In this document: positions 17,636 through 24,527 of the stretch, one piece after another
Numbering within the stretch: position 1 is the stretch's first letter
Layout: each line of letters begins with the position of its first letter
Assembly: GCA_019459145.1 (NCBI GenBank)
Contig: JAIBEK010000023.1
Span: forward strand, 1 to 61,249
From: Arenimonas sp.
GTDB lineage: Bacteria; Pseudomonadota; Alphaproteobacteria; Rhizobiales; Rhizobiaceae
Direction of reading: 5' to 3'
Length of the DNA stretch: 61,249 nucleotides
The notes under the pieces: generated by a model
Seen by the model: only the letters and a program-made list of their open reading frames with translations
Told to the model about the DNA's origin: nothing
The model's database searches: none
Position numbers and translations under genes: made by a program

Positions 17636-18613
17636 TCAGTAGCCGCCGATCACAGGCAGGATCTCTCCGGAGATGTAACTGGAGCATTGCGGCGAGGCGA
17701 GGAAGACATAGGCAGGCGCCAGCTCTTCTGGCTGGGCCGGACGTTTCATCGGCACCTGGCTGCCGAACTTGGCGACATCCTCGGCTTCCCGATCGGAAGG
17801 GTTCAGCGGCGTCCAAACGGGACCAGGAGCTACCGCATTGACGCGGATGCCCCGCTCGATCAGGTTGGCAGCCAGCGAGCGGGTAAATGCGTGTATCCCG
17901 CCCTTCGTCATGGAATAGTCGAGCAGATTGTCGCTGCCCTTGATGCCGACCACCGAGCCCGTGTTGATAATCGAACTCCCGTTCTTCAGATGCGGCACGG
18001 CTGCCTTGGTCACGTGAAAATAGCCGTAGAGATTGGTTTTCAGGGTTTCGTCGAAGTGTTCGTCGGAAAGATCCTCGATCCGTTTCGAATGCACCTGGAA
18101 GGCGGCATTGTTGACCAGCACGTCGAGCTTGCCGAATGTCTTGACCACGTCCGCCACCACTTGGCGGCAATAATCTGGGTCGCGCACGTCACCGCGGCTG
18201 ACCAGGCAGCGCCGCCCTTCCGCTTCGACCGCCTTGCGGGTCATGTCCGCATCGCGTTGCTCGGCCAGGTGGGAAATTGCGACGTCCGCGCCTTCACGGG
18301 CAAACAGTACGGCTACCGCCCGCCCGATACCGGAATCGCCGCCGGTGATTAGCGCCACCATTCCGGCGAGTTTGTCCGACCCCTTGTAGAAAGGCGCGTC
18401 ATACATCGGCGCCGGATCGAGGCTGTGTTCCATACCCGGCTTGGGCTTGTGCTGTTGAGGAAACGGCGGTTCGGGATAGCGTCGCGCCCCTGCCTGGATC
18501 GCGCCGTCGCCGGTCTTCGCCGAGGCCTCGCGCGCATCGTCGGCGGCGACTTCCCGTTGGATGTCGCGCTGGCGTTCCGCGGTCTGGTCACTCTTGTCGC
18601 TCGTTATGTCCAT
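17636..18613 (-). CDS. SDR-family oxidoreductase (YghA/general stress type)
   Basis: 325 residues from the ATG at 18613; the upstream extension is not supported and would run over the promoter. An N-terminal tail of about 70 residues with PPFPQQHKPKPGMEH is typical of the YghA / B. subtilis GsiB-neighbour type of SDRs. The Rossmann core follows: ALITGGDSGIGRAVA (cofactor loop), VLVNNAA, catalytic Ser in INTGSVVG, and the YSMTKGG Tyr/Lys pair. It should be an NAD(P)-dependent aldehyde or alcohol dehydrogenase; the substrate is unknown. An EcfG-type promoter at 18692-18717 sits 80-100 bases upstream, fitting the stress expression known for this subgroup. Confidence 0.9.
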   Translation of the reverse strand: MDITSDKSDQTAERQRDIQREVAADDAREASAKTGDGAIQAGARRYPEPPFPQQHKPKPGMEHSLDPAPMYDAPFYKGSDKLAGMVALITGGDSGIGRAVAVLFAREGADVAISHLAEQRDADMTRKAVEAEGRRCLVSRGDVRDPDYCRQVVADVVKTFGKLDVLVNNAAFQVHSKRIEDLSDEHFDETLKTNLYGYFHVTKAAVPHLKNGSSIINTGSVVGIKGSDNLLDYSMTKGGIHAFTRSLAANLIERGIRVNAVAPGPVWTPLNPSDREAEDVAKFGSQVPMKRPAQPEELAPAYVFLASPQCSSYISGEILPVIGGY

Positions 18614-18691
18614 GATCGCTCCTTCGGTGCGGCCGGTTGCGATGAATGGCGTGGCGCCCGACACAGTGCCAGGCTGCCATTGCAAAGACAG

Positions 18692-18717
18692 AACCCGCCA
18701 CGCGGGCCGATTGTTCC
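18692..18717 (-). promoter_or_regulatory. EcfG-type promoter of the SDR gene
   Basis: Minus-strand GGAAC (18717-18713), 17-base spacer, GGTT (18695-18692). This matches the general-stress consensus with the longer permitted spacer. The SDR start codon is at 18613. Confidence 0.72.
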
Positions 18718-18803
18718 GCGCCAGACGTTCTGCCGGTTGGCAGCGATCGAGACATGCTATATTGCTCAATTAGATAGAGATATTGAGCGAGGGAGGACGA
18801 ACA

Positions 18804-18869
18804 ATGCAATGCGGTAAAGGTCGACGTTCATCCTTGGTGCAGTCGAGGTTCCTCGGCAGGAATGGGTAG
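18804..18869 (+). CDS. Possible 21-residue leader peptide before HWE kinase
   Basis: A 21-codon open frame follows a strong GGGAGGACGAACA ribosome-binding site and ends with TAG at 18867-18869, overlapping the kinase start at 18862 by 8 bases. The peptide is basic and Ser/Arg rich, with no recognised family. The strong site here and the weaker one (CAGGA) before the kinase suggest translational coupling. It could also be chance. Confidence 0.4.
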   Translation: MQCGKGRRSSLVQSRFLGRNG

Positions 18870-20544
18870 GCTCTTGCGGCTCTTCCCCACGGCCTCGATC
18901 GGGGCCTATCTCGTCGCCATGGCGATCCTGGCGACGTTGCCGTTGCTCGCTTTTGTCGTCTTCCTGCTGTGGCAACTGGAACGCAGCGAATATGAGGCCC
19001 TGCACCAGGAGACCGCGCAGGATGCGCAGACCATCGGGCGCAATTTCGAGCGCGAGCTCGAGGATATGTCGACAACCCTTCGTCTCCTGGGCGGTGCCGC
19101 GGAACTGACCACCGGCGATCTCCAATCCTTTCACAAACGCGTCGCGTCGAGCCTCACCGGAGGCTCGCTCTACGTGCTTCTTGCCGATGCGGAGGGCAAC
19201 CAGAAGCTCAACACGCGCGTCGCATTCGGCGCGCCGTTGAAGCGGATGACGGATATTCAGACACTCAAGTCGGTGCTCGCCTCCGGCGAGATCCAGGCAT
19301 CGGGCATATTTTTCGGCGCGACGAGCCAGCAATGGGTGTTCAACCTCATCCTGCCGCTTGCCCCGCCGGCCTCGGCCGCGGGGGCAGCACTCGTACTCAC
19401 GCAGAATGCCGGAAATCTGGTCAGCCTGACGGCGACCGATATCCTGCCGCCCGCCTGGTCGGCGGCGGTGATCGATGTCGACAACAAGGTCATCGTGTCG
19501 AGCGGGCCGGAGAATATCCCCTCCGGCGGGGACTTTCCCGGGCATCTGGTGGAACTGATGGTCGGCTCCAACCAGAGTGCGGTCAGCCTGCACGATGGTC
19601 ACGAAACCATGCTCGGCTATTCGCGTGTCGGCGAGTGGCCCTGGCGCGTGGCGATCTGGGGCCCGGTTTCGACGGCGCAGGCCACGCTCGCCAGCACCTG
19701 GCAGAGTCTGATCTACGGCAGCATTGCCCTGCTTGCGGTCAGCCTCGGCATCGTTCTCGTGGCGGCGCATCAATTGCGTCACTCGATCCGCCAGATCGCC
19801 CAAATGGCCGAGCGCATCGGGCGTGGCGAGATCGTTTCACCACAGATGACCAAGATCACCGAGGCCAACCAGGTCGCCATCGCGCTGTCCAATGCTTCAT
19901 TCGATCGCGCCCAATCGGAGGAACGGGTTCACTTCATCCTCCAGGAACTCGTGCACCGCACCAAGAACATACTGTCTCTGGTTCAGGCCATGCTGCGCCA
20001 ACTGGCACGAGGAACCGACAGCGTCGACGAACTGCAAAAGGCCGTCAGCGGCCGCCTCTCCGGACTGGCGCAATCCATCGAGGCGCTCGCCCAGCAGCAA
20101 TGGGGCGGTATCTCGCTGTCCAAGGTGATCGAATTGCAGCTTTCCGCGGTGGTGGGCTCGATGAGCCGGATCGAGACGCGCGGCAAGGACCTGCTGGCCA
20201 ATGCCAATGCCGTGCAGAATCTTGGCCTGGTGTTCTATGAGCTGGCCACCAATTCCGTCAAATACGGAGCGCTGTCGGTTCCCGAGGGCCAGGTGCTGAT
20301 CGAATGGACCTTCCTCGACGGTGAGGATGGCGTCACGAATCTTCAGTTGCGCTGGGTCGAGTCGGGTGGTCCGCCGGTGGTGAAACCGTCACGGCAGGGG
20401 TTTGGAACCACCGTGGTAGAGCGCCACGCGGCCGCCGCCTTCGGCGGCAAGGTGGTCATGGACTTCGAGGATAGCGGATTGTGCTGGACGCTGACCGCTC
20501 CGCTGTCAGCCATTGAGAATCCGCTGGCGCATGGCGAGCTTTGA
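18862..20544 (+). CDS. HWE-family membrane sensor histidine kinase
   Basis: 560 residues. Two membrane helices (about 11-38 and 284-305) enclose an extracytoplasmic sensor of about 245 residues, then a HAMP-like linker (residues about 306-345). The kinase core is HWE/HisKA_2 type: phospho-acceptor LVHRTKNILSLVQAM near residue 370, N-box YELATNSVKYGALS near 462, and the WVESGGPP segment that carries the W-x-E of the family name. The residue usually His in the N-box (H-E-L-A-T-N) is Tyr here. Such kinases often feed the PhyR/NepR/EcfG general-stress pathway, which fits the EcfG-type promoters around this gene, but the partner is not seen here. The ATG at 18862 overlaps a short leader frame. Confidence 0.85.
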   Translation: MGRLLRLFPTASIGAYLVAMAILATLPLLAFVVFLLWQLERSEYEALHQETAQDAQTIGRNFERELEDMSTTLRLLGGAAELTTGDLQSFHKRVASSLTGGSLYVLLADAEGNQKLNTRVAFGAPLKRMTDIQTLKSVLASGEIQASGIFFGATSQQWVFNLILPLAPPASAAGAALVLTQNAGNLVSLTATDILPPAWSAAVIDVDNKVIVSSGPENIPSGGDFPGHLVELMVGSNQSAVSLHDGHETMLGYSRVGEWPWRVAIWGPVSTAQATLASTWQSLIYGSIALLAVSLGIVLVAAHQLRHSIRQIAQMAERIGRGEIVSPQMTKITEANQVAIALSNASFDRAQSEERVHFILQELVHRTKNILSLVQAMLRQLARGTDSVDELQKAVSGRLSGLAQSIEALAQQQWGGISLSKVIELQLSAVVGSMSRIETRGKDLLANANAVQNLGLVFYELATNSVKYGALSVPEGQVLIEWTFLDGEDGVTNLQLRWVESGGPPVVKPSRQGFGTTVVERHAAAAFGGKVVMDFEDSGLCWTLTAPLSAIENPLAHGEL

Positions 20545-20569
20545 CAGCCGCTCGGCCTCCGTCAATTAA

Positions 20570-20595
20570 GGAACCTTTGCCCCTGTTCGTCGGTT
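20570..20595 (+). promoter_or_regulatory. EcfG-type promoter before small hydrophilic protein gene
   Basis: GGAAC at 20570-20574, 17-base spacer, GGTT at 20592-20595. The downstream gene begins at 20683. Confidence 0.7.
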
Positions 20596-20682
20596 TGACA
20601 GGAAGCGCGCCATAACGCGCGACCTGGAAATCACAAACTGGTCCATGGCACGACACGCTGGATGGATCGATGCGAGGTTGAA

Positions 20683-20916
20683 ATGCCAGACAAGTCCTAT
20701 AGCTACGATGCCCCCGGCGATATCCGGAAGGACGCAGCACCGCAATTCGTCAAGACGCAGCATGGCGGTGACAATAACGGCGTGGCGAGCGCCAAGCCGA
20801 CGGTAATCACCGGTTCCGAAGATGCGACCGTGAACAAGTGGCCACCGGGCACGAAGAACCCGCCCAAGGACTGGGATGCCAATTACGACCCGACGGATCG
20901 TTCCGCCCCGGAATGA
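20683..20916 (+). CDS. Small hydrophilic hypothetical protein
   Basis: 77 residues from the ATG at 20683, preceded by GCGAGGTTGAA. The sequence is rich in Asp, Lys, Pro and Gly, with no membrane segment (for example TVNKWPPGTKNPPKDWDANYDP at the C-terminal half), and is likely disordered. It resembles the small hydrophilic stress-induced proteins common in rhizobial general-stress regulons. The EcfG-type promoter at 20570-20595 supports this. No function can be assigned. Confidence 0.7.
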   Translation: MPDKSYSYDAPGDIRKDAAPQFVKTQHGGDNNGVASAKPTVITGSEDATVNKWPPGTKNPPKDWDANYDPTDRSAPE

Positions 20917-20939
20917 TCCGTCCGGGACGGTAGGGCGGC

Positions 20940-21215
20940 TCAGGCGCCCATGCGTCCGAGTGCTTCGGCCCGGTCGCTCGCGGCGGACAGAATGGCGCGG
21001 ATTTCTTCGGCTTTCTCTGCCCCCGAGGCGAAGCCGGCTGACGGGGTCAGGCCCGGATCTTCGGCGCCATCCCGCGGCAGCACATCCTCTCCCAGGCTGC
21101 GTACCAGGCCGGACACGGCTTCCGGCCCGGTCATCGCCGCGGCGATGAGAGAGACGAGGATCTCCCTGTGGGCGTTCAACCTGCCTTCGATCTCCTGTCG
21201 GGCCATGTCGGTCAT
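20940..21215 (-). CDS. Hypothetical helical protein
   Basis: 91 residues, mostly predicted helix, starting at an ATG after GGAGCGAAAG. Sequence runs such as RQEIEGRLNAHREILVSLI and KAEEIRAILSAASDRAEAL suggest a small helical bundle. No family recognised. It is divergent from the gene at 21333 across a 117-base gap. Confidence 0.6.
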   Translation of the reverse strand: MTDMARQEIEGRLNAHREILVSLIAAAMTGPEAVSGLVRSLGEDVLPRDGAEDPGLTPSAGFASGAEKAEEIRAILSAASDRAEALGRMGA

Positions 21216-21265
21216 CTTTCGCTCCTATGTTTGCTTTCGTCATCCTGGGGTCCGTGCCCCGCTAG

Positions 21266-21290
21266 GGAACAATGAAGCCGCCGAAAAGTT
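21266..21290 (+). promoter_or_regulatory. Near-consensus EcfG-type promoter
   Basis: GGAAC at 21266-21270, 16-base spacer, AGTT at 21287-21290: one mismatch from CGTT. It is followed by the GTG-started gene at 21333. Confidence 0.5.
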
Positions 21291-21332
21291 TCTCCTTCAG
21301 ACAAAAGAAGAGTCCATTCTGGAGATATAAAC

Positions 21333-21608
21333 GTGACCGACACCGTTCGGCCGCCGCGCTGGCGGCGTCATCCCGATCCCCGTGATCGGCTGATCATCGC
21401 GCTTTATGCGCAATTGGAGGCGGAGCGCCAGACGCGTGAGACGCTGCGATGGGCGATCCGCAATGGTGCGTTGAAGCCCGAGGTGCTCGAAGCGATCGCC
21501 GGTGACCCCGTCCCCGCGGACTGTGAGGACATCGCGGCTCTGGAACGAACGCTGTCGGCGCGACAGGGCGATATGTCCGAGGGGCCCCTCAAGGAGCTGT
21601 GGAGCTGA
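21333..21608 (+). CDS. Small hypothetical protein
   Basis: 91 residues with a GTG start after CTGGAGATATAAAC. A basic, Pro/Arg-rich N-terminus (PPRWRRHPDPRD) leads into a helix (LIIALYAQLEAERQTRETLRW) and an acidic C-terminus. Not recognised. A near-consensus general-stress promoter lies upstream, and a strong terminator follows at 21649-21676. Confidence 0.6.
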   Translation: MTDTVRPPRWRRHPDPRDRLIIALYAQLEAERQTRETLRWAIRNGALKPEVLEAIAGDPVPADCEDIAALERTLSARQGDMSEGPLKELWS

Positions 21609-21648
21609 GGCTTCCTCCTTGTTTCAAGTAAGACCAGAATTCAGAATA

Positions 21649-21676
21649 ATGCCCGGCCTCGTGCCGGGCATTTTTT
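21649..21676 (+). terminator. Rho-independent terminator
   Basis: A 9-bp perfect stem (ATGCCCGGC / GCCGGGCAT) with a 5-base loop, followed by six T. It ends the gene at 21333-21608. The glgA stop of the converging operon is only about 40 bases away. Confidence 0.88.
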
Positions 21677-21711
21677 GTCGGACGTCTGGCGATTTTTGTC
21701 GGACGTCTGGC
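21672..21711. repeat. Tandem 21-base direct repeat next to terminator
   Basis: The 19-base unit TTTTTGTCGGACGTCTGGC occurs at 21672-21690 and again at 21693-21711, separated by GA. The first copy includes the T-run of the terminator; the second ends 3 bases before the glgA stop. Confidence 0.85.
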
Positions 21712-21713
21712 AA

Positions 21714-23282
21714 TCAGGTCATCAGCGACCGGCTGGAAGCCAGCCGCTCATAGAGTGAAGCATAGGCTGTGGCGCTGCGATCCCAGGAATAGTCGGCCCG
21801 CATCGCCCGCAACTGCAGTCGCGACCAATGGGTCGGATGGCGATAGGCCGCACAGGCCCGACGGATCGCGTGGCGCAATCCCTCCGCCGTGACCGGATGA
21901 AACTGGAACCCGGTGGCGACGCGCGCCGAAAGGGCCGCGTCATTGGCGTCGATGATCGTCTCGGACAGGCCGCCCGTGCGCGACACCACCGGCACGCAAC
22001 CGTATCTGAGGGCGTAGAGTTGCGTCAGGCCGCAGGGTTCGAAACGGGACGGCTGGATGATCGCGTCGGAACCGCCGTGAATGAGGTGTGCCGTCGGTTC
22101 GTCATAGCCGATAGACACCGCCATGCGGCCCGGAAAACGCTCCGCCGTGCGATGCAACTCCGCCTCGATGTCCCGGTCGCCCTGGCCGAGCACGATCAGT
22201 CGCCCGTCGGCCCGGAAGATCTCGTCCGCGACCTCCGCCAGCATGTCCATGCCCTTTTGCCAGGTGATACGGCTGACGGCGGAAAACAGCGGACCACTGC
22301 CGGGCTCCATGGCGAAACGCTTTAGCAGCGCCGGCTTGTTCCGGCTTTTGTTGCGGATGGATCGGGCATCATAACCGACCGGCAGGTGCGGGTCCTTCGC
22401 CGGATCCCAGATGTCCTGGTCGATGCCGTTGACGATACCTTGCAGCCGATCCATCTTCTCGCGCAAGACGCCCTGCAACCCCATCCCGAAGGTCGGCGTC
22501 AGAATTTCGCGGGCATAGGTCGGGCTAACGACGGTGATGTGGTCGGCAGTCATCAGGCCGCCCTTCAGGTAGCTGATGTCGCCGTAATATTCCATGCAGT
22601 CGAGACTGTAGGCATCGGGCGGCAAGCCGATGGCGCCCAGCACCGGCGCGGGGAACTGTCCCTGGAAGGCAAGGTTGTGGATCGTCAGCACGACCGGCAC
22701 GGTGCAGCCCATCGAAGACATGTAGACCGATGTTAGCGCCGTCTGCCAGTCGTGGCTATGCACGAGGTCCGGCTGCCAGCCGGGAAGCGCGCCGGCGGCG
22801 ATTTCGGCCGCGGCCAGCGACAGGACGGCAAAGCGCTTCCAGTTGTCGGGATGGTCCTGTCCGTGCGCATCGACATAGGGGCCGCCTTCGCGGTCATAGA
22901 GCTGCGGCGCGTCGAGAACGAAAAGGCAGAGGCCGTCGATTTCGAGATGGCGCAAGGTGGCCCGTTCGCCCAGCAGGTTGTCGAATTCCATCAGCGGTGG
23001 ATGATGCCGGGCCTGATCGAGCAGGGCGGGATAACCGGGCACGAGACTGTGGGTATCGATACGGAATGCCGACAGGGCCTTGGGCAGGGCGCCCGTCACA
23101 TCGGCGAGCCCGCCGGTCTTGACCAGTGGGTAGATCTCGGAGGTGACGGCGAGAACCTTCAGCCTTCCCCGCTTGGGAGCGGCGAAACGCATGCCCGGCG
23201 TTTCGCCGGGGCGGCCTGCCTCCCCGGAAATCTCCAGGAACGGCGGGGCCGGCACGGGCGATGCGTTATGAACCGTTCCCAT
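21714..23282 (-). CDS. glgA: Glycogen synthase (ADP-glucose type)
   Basis: 522 residues, GT5 family, elongates alpha-1,4-glucan from ADP-glucose in the cytoplasm. Seen: KTGGLADV at 55-62 (ADP-glucose binding), HSHDWQTAL, TIHNLAFQGQF, and the C-terminal EPCGLTQLYALRYG with the catalytic Glu and R-T-G-G loop. An N-terminal extension of about 40 residues precedes the catalytic domain. The start at 23282 follows AGGGG, but a later start is possible. The gene stands alone, without glgB/glgC/glgP, 6 bases after a DUF2934 gene that carries an EcfG-type promoter. This suggests a stress-specific copy rather than the housekeeping glg operon. Confidence 0.93.
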   Translation of the reverse strand: MGTVHNASPVPAPPFLEISGEAGRPGETPGMRFAAPKRGRLKVLAVTSEIYPLVKTGGLADVTGALPKALSAFRIDTHSLVPGYPALLDQARHHPPLMEFDNLLGERATLRHLEIDGLCLFVLDAPQLYDREGGPYVDAHGQDHPDNWKRFAVLSLAAAEIAAGALPGWQPDLVHSHDWQTALTSVYMSSMGCTVPVVLTIHNLAFQGQFPAPVLGAIGLPPDAYSLDCMEYYGDISYLKGGLMTADHITVVSPTYAREILTPTFGMGLQGVLREKMDRLQGIVNGIDQDIWDPAKDPHLPVGYDARSIRNKSRNKPALLKRFAMEPGSGPLFSAVSRITWQKGMDMLAEVADEIFRADGRLIVLGQGDRDIEAELHRTAERFPGRMAVSIGYDEPTAHLIHGGSDAIIQPSRFEPCGLTQLYALRYGCVPVVSRTGGLSETIIDANDAALSARVATGFQFHPVTAEGLRHAIRRACAAYRHPTHWSRLQLRAMRADYSWDRSATAYASLYERLASSRSLMT

Positions 23283-23288
23283 CCCCTG

Positions 23289-23552
23289 CTATTCCTTGCG
23301 GCGGCCGCGCGGCGACGGCGGCTTCACCGCAGCCGCCGATTCCGAAGCGGGAATTTGGGTCGGTGCGGCGTTCCGCGCCTCGCTGATACGGCGTTCGGCA
23401 TTTTCACTGGTGGCACTGGCGCCCGCCTGCGACGTCTCCCAGGCCTGCCTTGCCTCCTGCCAGTGGATATCGTGGCGACCATCCGGCCTGCCTTCTTCCT
23501 CCCAGAGCGCATAGGCGCGTCTGGCTATCCAATCGGTGTCGATTTCTGCCAT
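23289..23552 (-). CDS. DUF2934 protein
   Basis: 87 residues from the ATG at 23552 after a GGGAGACC site; the much longer in-frame extension is antisense to ku and is rejected. The N-terminal half IARRAYALWEEEGRPDGRHD is the DUF2934 signature seen in many rhizobial stress and glycogen loci. The C-terminus is low in complexity and ends Arg/Lys rich. First gene of the unit with glgA. Biochemical role unknown. Confidence 0.85.
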   Translation of the reverse strand: MAEIDTDWIARRAYALWEEEGRPDGRHDIHWQEARQAWETSQAGASATSENAERRISEARNAAPTQIPASESAAAVKPPSPRGRRKE

Positions 23553-23580
23553 GGTTCGGTCTCCCTCGTCGCCTCTGTCG

Positions 23581-23605
23581 AACGCGTTTCGAGGCGATCG
23601 GTTCC
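23581..23605 (-). promoter_or_regulatory. EcfG-type promoter of DUF2934-glgA
   Basis: Minus strand GGAAC (23605-23601), 16-base spacer, CGTT (23584-23581): exact match. The start codon of the first gene lies at 23552. Confidence 0.82.
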
Positions 23606-23636
23606 CGTCGGGACCGTGGAAATGGCGGCCGCTGCG

Positions 23637-23661
23637 GGAACCCTGACGTGCCTGGGACGTT
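23637..23661 (+). promoter_or_regulatory. EcfG-type promoter of ku (first copy)
   Basis: Plus strand GGAAC (23637-23641), 16-base spacer, CGTT (23658-23661): exact match, 60 bases before the ku start at 23721. It is back to back with the DUF2934-glgA promoter, so both units should respond to the same sigma factor. Confidence 0.82.
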
Positions 23662-23720
23662 GACTGGCCAAATCCGGTCAATTGCCGGCTATGAGGCAAG
23701 CAACAGAGAGGGTGGGGGGC

Positions 23721-24527
23721 ATGGCGCGGCGCGTCTTTTGGAAAGGCTATCTGAAGCTCTCCCTGGTCACCTGCCGGGTCTCGATGACGCCGGCCGTGAC
23801 GGAGAGCGCCAAGCTCCGCTTCCACAACATCAATGCCAAGACCGGCAATCGTGTCGTCAGCCGCTATGTCGATGCGGTCACCGGCAAGCCGGTGGACGAT
23901 GACGACCAGATGCGCGGCTATCCGCAGGACGAAGACAAATATGTGCTGTTCGAGGACGAGGAACTGGACGAGGTCGCGCTCGAGAGTACCCGCACCATCG
24001 ACATCGAACGCTTCGTTCCCGCCGGGTCGATCGACTGGATCTGGTATGACTCGCCCCATTATCTCGCCCCCGCCGACAAGGTGAGCGAAGAGGCCTTTTC
24101 GGTTATTCGCGAAGCCATGGCCAAGACCGGCACCGCTGGCATATCTCGGCTCGTGCTTTACCGGCGCGAGCATGCGGTCCTGCTCTTGCCGCGCGATCGC
24201 GGCATGCTGGTCTGGACCTTGCGCTACGGTGACGAGGTGCGGGGAGGCGAAGAGTTCTTCGCCGACGCGGGCAAGGAGGCCCCGTCGACAAGGGCGCTGA
24301 CCATGATGAAGAAGCTGATCGGCGAGCGGCTCGACACCTGGTCGCCGGACCTTGTCCAGGACCCCGTGGAGGACAGGCTGCATGCGATCATCAAGGCTCG
24401 CAAGAAGGACGCCAAGCCTGCCAAGCCGAAGAAATCGGAACCGCCGAAGCGCGACAACGTCATCGACATCATGACGGCGCTGAGAAAAAGCCTCGCTTCG
24501 GAAAAGAAGCCGGCGGGCAAGAGCTAG
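23721..24527 (+). CDS. ku: Ku DNA-end-binding protein (copy 1)
   Basis: 268 residues; homodimeric bacterial Ku that loads on double-strand ends for non-homologous end joining. The ATG at 23721 follows GGTGGGGGGC and gives the expected MARRVFWKGYLKLSLV N-terminus. The Ku core covers residues about 5-235 (FHNINAKTGNRV, DVRY-like SRYVDAVTGKPV, KYVLFEDEEL). The C-terminal 30 residues are Lys/Pro rich, as in Ku tails that contact LigD and DNA. Its last bases overlap the stop of ligD on the other strand (24524-24527). Confidence 0.95.
   Translation: MARRVFWKGYLKLSLVTCRVSMTPAVTESAKLRFHNINAKTGNRVVSRYVDAVTGKPVDDDDQMRGYPQDEDKYVLFEDEELDEVALESTRTIDIERFVPAGSIDWIWYDSPHYLAPADKVSEEAFSVIREAMAKTGTAGISRLVLYRREHAVLLLPRDRGMLVWTLRYGDEVRGGEEFFADAGKEAPSTRALTMMKKLIGERLDTWSPDLVQDPVEDRLHAIIKARKKDAKPAKPKKSEPPKRDNVIDIMTALRKSLASEKKPAGKS

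Noticed and set aside
23289..24383. Long 364-residue version of the DUF2934 protein
   Set aside because: The extension runs antisense through ku and both promoters; the ATG at 23552 has the proper ribosome-binding site.
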